DNA of 64,000 nt, from positions 372,001 through 436,000 of the forward strand of contig NC_014377.1 in NCBI RefSeq assembly GCF_000144645.1, given 5' to 3'. The notes under the pieces were generated by a model, which was not told the origin of the DNA, did no database searches, and saw nothing but the letters and a program-made list of their open reading frames with translations. The DNA comes from Thermosediminibacter oceani DSM 16646 (GTDB taxonomy: Bacteria; Bacillota; Thermosediminibacteria; Thermosediminibacterales; Thermosediminibacteraceae). Made by a program: the position numbers and the translations under genes. Below, piece by piece: positions 59,217-64,000 of this stretch (positions within the stretch are counted from its first letter, which is position 1; each line of letters begins with the position of its first letter).

Positions 59217-59574
59217 CGGCCCTGCATCGAGCACCTTCGGGCTCCATGCAGGGCTAAAAATTAGGGCACCTCCGCTTTCGGGCTTACGCCCTGGCGGAAG
59301 TGCCCTCTTGCAAAAGCGGTATAGAAAACAACAACCCCGGCCTCTGGCCGGGTATTAATCCGCCTCACGGCCCCGGTGATTATAACATCCCGGCGCGGGC
59401 CTTCGGCAAGGGGTCCGCTTCGCCGCGGTGAGCATAAACGGCCTCCGCCCCGTCCCTGGCGGTCCGGGTCCCCTCCAATTATCCCTCCCCGCGCCCCTTG
59501 CCTTCGCCCGGCCGGGACCTTCTTTGGTAGCCAAGCCGTGAGGCGGCTCCCGGCAGGGACGGAGTCGGGAGTGC
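59217..59574. repeat. GC-rich multi-hairpin repeat, copy 2
   Basis: Second copy of the 43366-43704 sequence, in the same orientation, in a 469-base gene-free interval. Order of hairpins and most bases are conserved, including GGGCACCTCCGCTTTCGGGC, GCAAAAGCGGTATAGAAAA and GCGGTGAGCATAAACGGCCT. Several differences are compensatory or fall in loops. A short piece of the same sequence appears inverted in the replication gene at 34643-34672. Confidence 0.85.
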
Positions 59575-59643
59575 CGGGCAATGAAAGGAGGTCAGGTGCA
59601 TGAAGGTAGTTTCAGCCGTAATAGAAAATTTTATCAATTGTGA

Positions 59644-59649
59644 TATAAT
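59644..59649 (+). promoter_or_regulatory. Extended -10 promoter of hicAB
   Basis: TGATATAAT (59641-59649) is an extended -10 element placed 24 bases before the hicA start. No -35 box is visible. Upstream, a 26-residue frame with AAAGGAGG (ATG 59600 to 59680) ends at the hicA start and could be a leader peptide. Confidence 0.4.
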
Positions 59650-59672
59650 AAATGAAAAGGAGAGGAAAGGTT

Positions 59673-59927
59673 GTGAGTAAAAGAGAGAAGTTAATAAAGA
59701 AAATGAGAGAAAATCCAAAAGGAATAAGGTTTGAAGAAGTTGATAACCTACTGGTTGGTATAGGTTTTCACAGAAGACAGCCACGCAAAGGTTCGAGTCA
59801 TTATATTTATAGAATGGGCCCACATAAACTTGTCATAAAGCGAGAAAACCCTGTTAAGCCTGTTTACATAAAAGAAGCTATAGAAATAATAGATTTGATA
59901 GAGAAAGGAGAGAATCTGAATGAGTAA
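59673..59927 (+). CDS. hicA: HicA-like toxin
   Basis: About 84 residues from GTG 59673. It has the HicA mRNA-interferase layout: a helix, GIRFEEVDNLLVGIGFHRRQPRKGSSHYIYR containing the GSSHxxY catalytic His region, and the final helix. GTG 59673 is favoured over ATG 59652, whose codons form the ribosome binding site. It overlaps hicB by eight bases. The pair would stabilise the element in its host. Confidence 0.85.
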   Translation: MSKREKLIKKMRENPKGIRFEEVDNLLVGIGFHRRQPRKGSSHYIYRMGPHKLVIKRENPVKPVYIKEAIEIIDLIEKGENLNE

Positions 59928-60264
59928 AAAGGACCTGGAATACTATCTTAATCTAAAATATCCCTTTATCGTTCGTCCCTTAACTGAAGAAGAAGGCGGA
60001 GGTTTTGCAGTAGAATTTCCGGATCTTCCTTTCTGTATAGGAACCGGAGATACAATTGAAGAAGCTATAGAAGATGCACAGAAAGCCAAAAACGCATGGT
60101 TGGAAGTTTCCTATGAGGACGGCGATGAAATTCCGGAACCGGGAAGCTCTAAAAAGGCTGTAAAAATACCTGGGGACTTATATCGTGCTATGGAAAATAG
60201 AGCGAAAAGAGAAGGGAAAACTGTAGATGAATATGTTGAGGAGATTTTAAAAAAGGTGGTTTAA
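59920..60264 (+). CDS. hicB: HicB-like antitoxin
   Basis: A 114-residue protein with a partial RNase H-like fold (YPFIVRPLTEEEGGGFAVEFPDLPFCIGTGDTIEEAIEDAQKAKNAWLE) and a C-terminal ribbon-helix-helix (VKIPGDLYRAMENRAKREGKTVDEYVEEIL) that would bind the operon promoter. AAAGGAG precedes the ATG. Neutralises HicA and probably represses its own operon. Confidence 0.92.
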   Translation: MSKKDLEYYLNLKYPFIVRPLTEEEGGGFAVEFPDLPFCIGTGDTIEEAIEDAQKAKNAWLEVSYEDGDEIPEPGSSKKAVKIPGDLYRAMENRAKREGKTVDEYVEEILKKVV

Positions 60265-60304
60265 AGTTAAAGTCAGAAAAATCAATGTTAAAGGAGGATT
60301 TCTA

Positions 60305-61285
60305 ATGCGAAAAATTGTAGTCTTATTTTTGTCGGCGCTCCTGATGCTGTATGCATCAACACCGGTGCTGGCAGTGCAGGAGATTACCCCTGATAAGGCC
60401 TTTGATAAAGAAGCACTTATGAGGAAATTCACATATAACGGCAAGGAATATGATGATCTGGTACTGGTCATACAAGGCACGGAGGGAATTTATGCTTCTT
60501 ACCTTTCAGAGTTCCTGGAGTGGCGACTTGAAAGTGGTGTAGTTTACGATTTGGATGATGAAGAAGAACGAGATCTCCTCATAAAAGAATTTTTCTCACG
60601 TAAAACAACAGGTTTTTGGATGTATCCGTCAGTAGAAATAATTTCCATCAACGGGGAACCCTGGCAGATAACGGAATACGCCGAACACATAAAAGAAGCG
60701 GTACATAACAACTTGAACCCGGGAGACCTGCTCTACGACAAAAACGGAGAGGCATGGAAGTATTTTTGCAACCCAAAATACAACGGCGTAGCCAGTATTT
60801 TACTTAAGGGCAAAACCTCTCTATCCTTTCCGGTTCTCTGGGAAGATAGAATTTCCATGTATAACCCGTTAAACGGCGGTAAACCGGTTAAAATAGAGAC
60901 AGACGTCAAAGACGGAGCAGTTCTGAAGCTTGGTAGTCCAAAAGTTACCATTACTAAAAACGGGATTTCAAAGGTAAACACACTCTCGGTGGCTCCGCTG
61001 GCTCTAGGAGGTCGGACACTGGTGCCCATACGCGGCGTCATTGACGAATTTGGTTACGACCTCGGCTTTAAGAAAAATATTGTAACCGTAACTTACGACG
61101 GTCATAAAATTGAATTACCCGTAAATTCTAAAAAGGCTTATATAGACGGGAAAGAAGTCATTTTAGACCAGCCAGTGATAATCAAAAACGGGCGCACTCT
61201 CATACCACTCAGGTTTATAGCCGAGAATATCGGTTTTGACGTTGCATATAAAGACGGGACCATAAATCTAATAAAGACTAAATAA
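60305..61285 (+). CDS. Exported protein with copper amine oxidase N-terminal-like domain
   Basis: 326 residues with a signal peptide (RKIVVLFLSALLMLYASTPVLAVQE). The C-terminal half carries two copper amine oxidase N-like repeats, GGRTLVPIRGVIDEFGYDLGF and NGRTLIPLRFIAENIGFDVAY, common in secreted Firmicute proteins and probably cell-surface attachment modules. The middle region is not recognised. AAAGGAGG upstream. It precedes a giant surface protein gene. Confidence 0.82.
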   Translation: MRKIVVLFLSALLMLYASTPVLAVQEITPDKAFDKEALMRKFTYNGKEYDDLVLVIQGTEGIYASYLSEFLEWRLESGVVYDLDDEEERDLLIKEFFSRKTTGFWMYPSVEIISINGEPWQITEYAEHIKEAVHNNLNPGDLLYDKNGEAWKYFCNPKYNGVASILLKGKTSLSFPVLWEDRISMYNPLNGGKPVKIETDVKDGAVLKLGSPKVTITKNGISKVNTLSVAPLALGGRTLVPIRGVIDEFGYDLGFKKNIVTVTYDGHKIELPVNSKKAYIDGKEVILDQPVIIKNGRTLIPLRFIAENIGFDVAYKDGTINLIKTK

Positions 61286-61312
61286 GACCCTTTCTAAAAG
61301 GGGTCTTTTTTA
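61284..61312 (+). terminator. Rho-independent terminator
   Basis: AAGACCC-TTT-CTAA-AAGGGGTCT with six T residues, right after the copper amine oxidase-like gene. Confidence 0.85.
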
Positions 61313-61327
61313 TTGGGAGGGATATGA

Positions 61328-64000
61328 ATGCCGAAGAAAGCAATTGCGACCATTCTGATAGTTATTTTACTTGTTGGGATTTTTCCACCGTCATTCGTAT
61401 ACCAGTCCAAGGTCTATGGGGCAACAATCAGCGACCCTAAAGACATAAACCCACCTGCGGGGGCTCAGTTAAAGGTTGGTAATAGCACTGATTGGTATTC
61501 TGCGGGCTTTTGGAAAATATATGTAGACGGTGAACTAACCGGAGACGACCTGTGTGTTGTCGACGATCTGAAACTGTCACGTACAGGTAATTTATGGAAT
61601 ATGCTCCACAAGAACACCATAAACGCATGGCTTGACGCATTTACTCCAGTTCCCAGCCCCACTGGGTATTACTCCGGTGCAACATTTTCCAAAAAATTAG
61701 GAAGTTATGATCCATATTATATTAAAACAATAACTTATGGCGGCAAATCATCTCAGAGGCTTCATATAAGAGAAGCTGGTAAGATAGCAGGTGTAGCCAG
61801 CATAACATACGATGAAAATAAAAAGGAGGTCTATGTCCAGACAACGCAATTTCCCACCGGCGGCATTTCCTTTCCATCGGGGGTCAAAGAAGGCGACAAT
61901 ATTACCTTTCAACTGCGGGGTACGGCCTATGCTAATATTGACACTAAAAAAATCAGTTATGAATTTTACATAGACGGGAAAAAAGCCGCCTCAAATACAC
62001 TGTCCAAGACTACCTTCAACGACTCCGTAACCAAGACTCTGACCGCCGGGACCCACAGCCTGGTGTTAAAGGTAACCGACGGTGTAGGCAGGACGACGAC
62101 ATATACAAAATCCATCACGGTCCAGCCTGGATCTCCACCCCCGCCACCTCCTGGCAACATCAATGCTGATCTTAAGATGACTCTTAATCCGCCAAAATTG
62201 AAGACTGGCACAACGGGGGATATAAACGTCTCACTCGACGCCAGCGGGTGCACTTCCACCGGCAGCGGGCCTTTTGCATATCGCTGGTGGGTAAAGCTGA
62301 ACGGAACGTATATTACGCCTTCCGATGGCGTCAACCCTGGCGACGGAAGCCCATACTTCTCAATTGTGGCCAAAAAAGCAAAGCCCGGCGACGTAATATG
62401 GGCTAAGGTCAAAGTACACGATTATTCACTCAACAAATCCAGCGAGGCGGAGACGCAAAGGACTGTTCTGGAAGAAGGTGTGGAACCTCCGGAAGAACCG
62501 GAACCCGAGCCCGACCCCGGGCCGACCAACACCCCACCTGTTGCTAGGTTCTCGATGCCATCGAAAACCGGCCAGGGTACGACCGTAAACGTCACGAACA
62601 GGTCTTATGACCTGGACGGCGAGATAGTGGACGTCGAATGGGACGTTTCTCCTTCTTCCGGCGTTGATGAAAATCTGGGCTTTGACGGAGGTACGATAAC
62701 CTTTGACCGAACGGGGACTTACGATGTTACCCTTACCGTCTGGGACGACTTCGGTGACAGTGACAGCACAACGAAGACCATCGAAGTTACGAACGAGCCG
62801 CCTGAAGCAGTCATATCGGCTCCAGTTGAGGTTATTCAGGGCGACGATGTGGTAATACGCTCCAATTCCTACGATCCGGACGGCGAGATATCCACCCATC
62901 GGTGGTCAATATTGCCTTCAGAAGGAGTAATGGGGACGCTGGACGGCGAAAAGTCTACAATATGGTTTGACAAAACGGGAGAATACACTATTAGCCTTAC
63001 CGTCGAGGACGAATTCGGCCTTGAGGATACAACCCAGAAAACAATCACCGTGAAACCCGCAATTCCGGTAGCATACTTCGATTATTCTGGAACCCTGAAA
63101 GAAAACCGCAAAATAGTGCTTGACGCCTCCGGCAGCCGCACTTCCGAACGCTATCCGATGGTGTGGGAAGCCACCGAGTGGCAGATCATACCGCCAGCCG
63201 GAGGGTCGGAGTCGGACATAAAAATAGTTTCGTCGCCCGACATGAAGACCAGGACGGTGCTGTTCAAGAAGGCCGGAGATTATACCGTTCGAGTAAGGGT
63301 GAAAAACAGCGCCGGCCATTATTCCGAATGGTACGAAAAAGTCCTCACCATATATCCCGACTTGCCACCGATTGCCGACTTCTACGTATATAAGACGGTC
63401 TTGCGGAACCCCGACGATGAAAACTACGCCAGCATCCAGCTTTTTGACATAAGCTATTCCTCCGATGGGGATACAATAAATTCGCGGATATGGCGCTATA
63501 AATACGACAGCGACAATGATGGGAGTTTCGACGATGAAAGCTGGGTTGTCCTCGACGATGGGAACAACCTGTCACCAATATTAAAGACAAAAAACGTAGG
63601 GAAATATCTTTTTGAATTGAGTGTAAAGGAAGGATTCGGAGAAGAAACCATACCAGAATTCATATCACCGTCAGACTATAGAACCGCCGACACCTCGGAT
63701 AAGCCGATAAACGATAAGGTATGCGAATTAATAAACCTTCGGCCCGTGGTTGACTTCGAGGTATTGAAGAAAGTTAAAGCTGATGTGGTATTTACCATAG
63801 GGCAAGCAGGTCAAAAAACTCAAGATTTAGATAGTAAGATTAATCAATATATTAAACCAAAACTAGCAGCCAAAAATATCGATGCCCAGATTTCATCAAT
63901 ACAAACACGAATCATTGACTCAAAGACGAATTTCACATGGGAGAAATACGACCATGGCAAGGGTAAAGTAATCGGAAACGATATATATTTCTACGGCTAC
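61328..64000 (+). CDS. Large PKD-repeat surface protein, 3' end outside window
   Basis: An open frame of 891 codons without stop to the end of the window. It starts PKKAIATILIVILLVGIFPPSFVYQSKVYGAT, a signal peptide. After about 250 residues comes a Pro linker (SPPPPPPG). Then at least three PKD-like domains follow, recognisable by ARFSMPSKTGQGTTVNVTNRSYDLDGEIVDVEWDVS, VISAPVEVIQGDDVVIRSNSYDPDGEISTHRWSI and GTYDVTLTVWDDFGDSDSTTKTI. A further domain contains YDSDNDGSFDDESW, an Asp-rich calcium-binding-like loop. GGGAGGG precedes ATG 61328. Likely an adhesin exposed on the donor cell. Confidence 0.85.
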   Translation, partial: MPKKAIATILIVILLVGIFPPSFVYQSKVYGATISDPKDINPPAGAQLKVGNSTDWYSAGFWKIYVDGELTGDDLCVVDDLKLSRTGNLWNMLHKNTINAWLDAFTPVPSPTGYYSGATFSKKLGSYDPYYIKTITYGGKSSQRLHIREAGKIAGVASITYDENKKEVYVQTTQFPTGGISFPSGVKEGDNITFQLRGTAYANIDTKKISYEFYIDGKKAASNTLSKTTFNDSVTKTLTAGTHSLVLKVTDGVGRTTTYTKSITVQPGSPPPPPPGNINADLKMTLNPPKLKTGTTGDINVSLDASGCTSTGSGPFAYRWWVKLNGTYITPSDGVNPGDGSPYFSIVAKKAKPGDVIWAKVKVHDYSLNKSSEAETQRTVLEEGVEPPEEPEPEPDPGPTNTPPVARFSMPSKTGQGTTVNVTNRSYDLDGEIVDVEWDVSPSSGVDENLGFDGGTITFDRTGTYDVTLTVWDDFGDSDSTTKTIEVTNEPPEAVISAPVEVIQGDDVVIRSNSYDPDGEISTHRWSILPSEGVMGTLDGEKSTIWFDKTGEYTISLTVEDEFGLEDTTQKTITVKPAIPVAYFDYSGTLKENRKIVLDASGSRTSERYPMVWEATEWQIIPPAGGSESDIKIVSSPDMKTRTVLFKKAGDYTVRVRVKNSAGHYSEWYEKVLTIYPDLPPIADFYVYKTVLRNPDDENYASIQLFDISYSSDGDTINSRIWRYKYDSDNDGSFDDESWVVLDDGNNLSPILKTKNVGKYLFELSVKEGFGEETIPEFISPSDYRTADTSDKPINDKVCELINLRPVVDFEVLKKVKADVVFTIGQAGQKTQDLDSKINQYIKPKLAAKNIDAQISSIQTRIIDSKTNFTWEKYDHGKGKVIGNDIYFYGY

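Noticed and set aside
61437-63590. Several minus-strand frames at the right end
   Set aside because: They are shadows of the uninterrupted plus-strand PKD protein, which has no stop before the window ends.
28578-64000. A right attachment site (second copy of the ssrA 3' end)
   Set aside because: I found no second copy of the ssrA terminal sequence, so the right end is taken to lie beyond the window.

Overview
The window looks like the chromosome of a thermophilic, anaerobic, low-to-mid-GC Firmicute, probably near the Thermosediminibacterales/Thermoanaerobacterales. The signs are DegS/DegU, RecD2, a tungsten-type aldehyde ferredoxin oxidoreductase, the nickel-pincer (Lar) maturation genes, many GTG/TTG starts and strong AGGAGG ribosome binding sites. 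It divides into a chromosomal part (1-28577) and an integrated conjugative element (28578 to beyond 64000).

Chromosomal part. DegS (cut by the window edge) and DegU are followed by a small membrane protein, a GAF-GGDEF diguanylate cyclase and RecD2. A long catabolic cluster (6502-16995) encodes a quinolinate-phosphoribosyltransferase-like/ModD-like protein, a MoCF-domain protein, and the lower meta-cleavage enzymes: 2-oxopent-4-enoate hydratase family, acylating acetaldehyde dehydrogenase and 4-hydroxy-2-oxovalerate aldolase. It continues with a ferredoxin/BFD-like protein, a distant LarA (lactate racemase superfamily)-like protein, a BenE-type transporter, a polyferredoxin, an aldehyde ferredoxin oxidoreductase and a MoaD-like protein. 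An IclR regulator follows, then larE-larB-larC, which make the nickel-pincer nucleotide cofactor. My inference is that an aromatic or unsaturated acid is imported and degraded without oxygen to pyruvate plus acetaldehyde/acetyl-CoA, and that the LarA-like protein is the likely client of the Lar maturases. Next come gltX, an HD-domain protein, two tail-to-tail GntR-ABC transporter loci, a short-chain dehydrogenase and ssrA (tmRNA).

Integrated element. It starts exactly at the 3' end of ssrA. A large serine recombinase whose reading frame runs through the attachment site into antisense ssrA is followed by an ImmA/ImmR-like regulatory pair and a divergent Cro/Xis-like regulator. The early region holds small ORFs, a sigma-like factor, a frameshifted ssb, a large cruciform, a replication initiator with palindromic repeats inside its coding sequence, and a ParA-like ATPase. 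An IS110-family insertion sequence separates these from a nearly complete Tad (type IVc) pilus locus. Within and after that locus lie a DUF488 pair of unknown role, the prepilin peptidase and an HD-GYP protein. Then come a ParM/parC/ParR-like partition locus, a candidate oriT, a MobP-type relaxase, a VirD4 coupling protein and a Gram-positive type IV secretion system (VirB2/6/3/4-like and an M23 hydrolase). HicAB, a copper-amine-oxidase-N-domain protein and a very large PKD-repeat surface protein running off the window complete it. The right end (attR) is not in the window, so the element exceeds 35 kb.

The most unusual points are: a conjugative element carrying both a plasmid-type replicon and its own Tad pilus; integration into ssrA by a serine recombinase with an apparent C-terminal swap; a LarA-like protein with lar maturases beside an oxygen-free meta-cleavage lower pathway; a repeated GC-rich multi-hairpin sequence; a duplicated ssrA promoter; and four element genes whose ends or starts are all one nucleotide out of frame.
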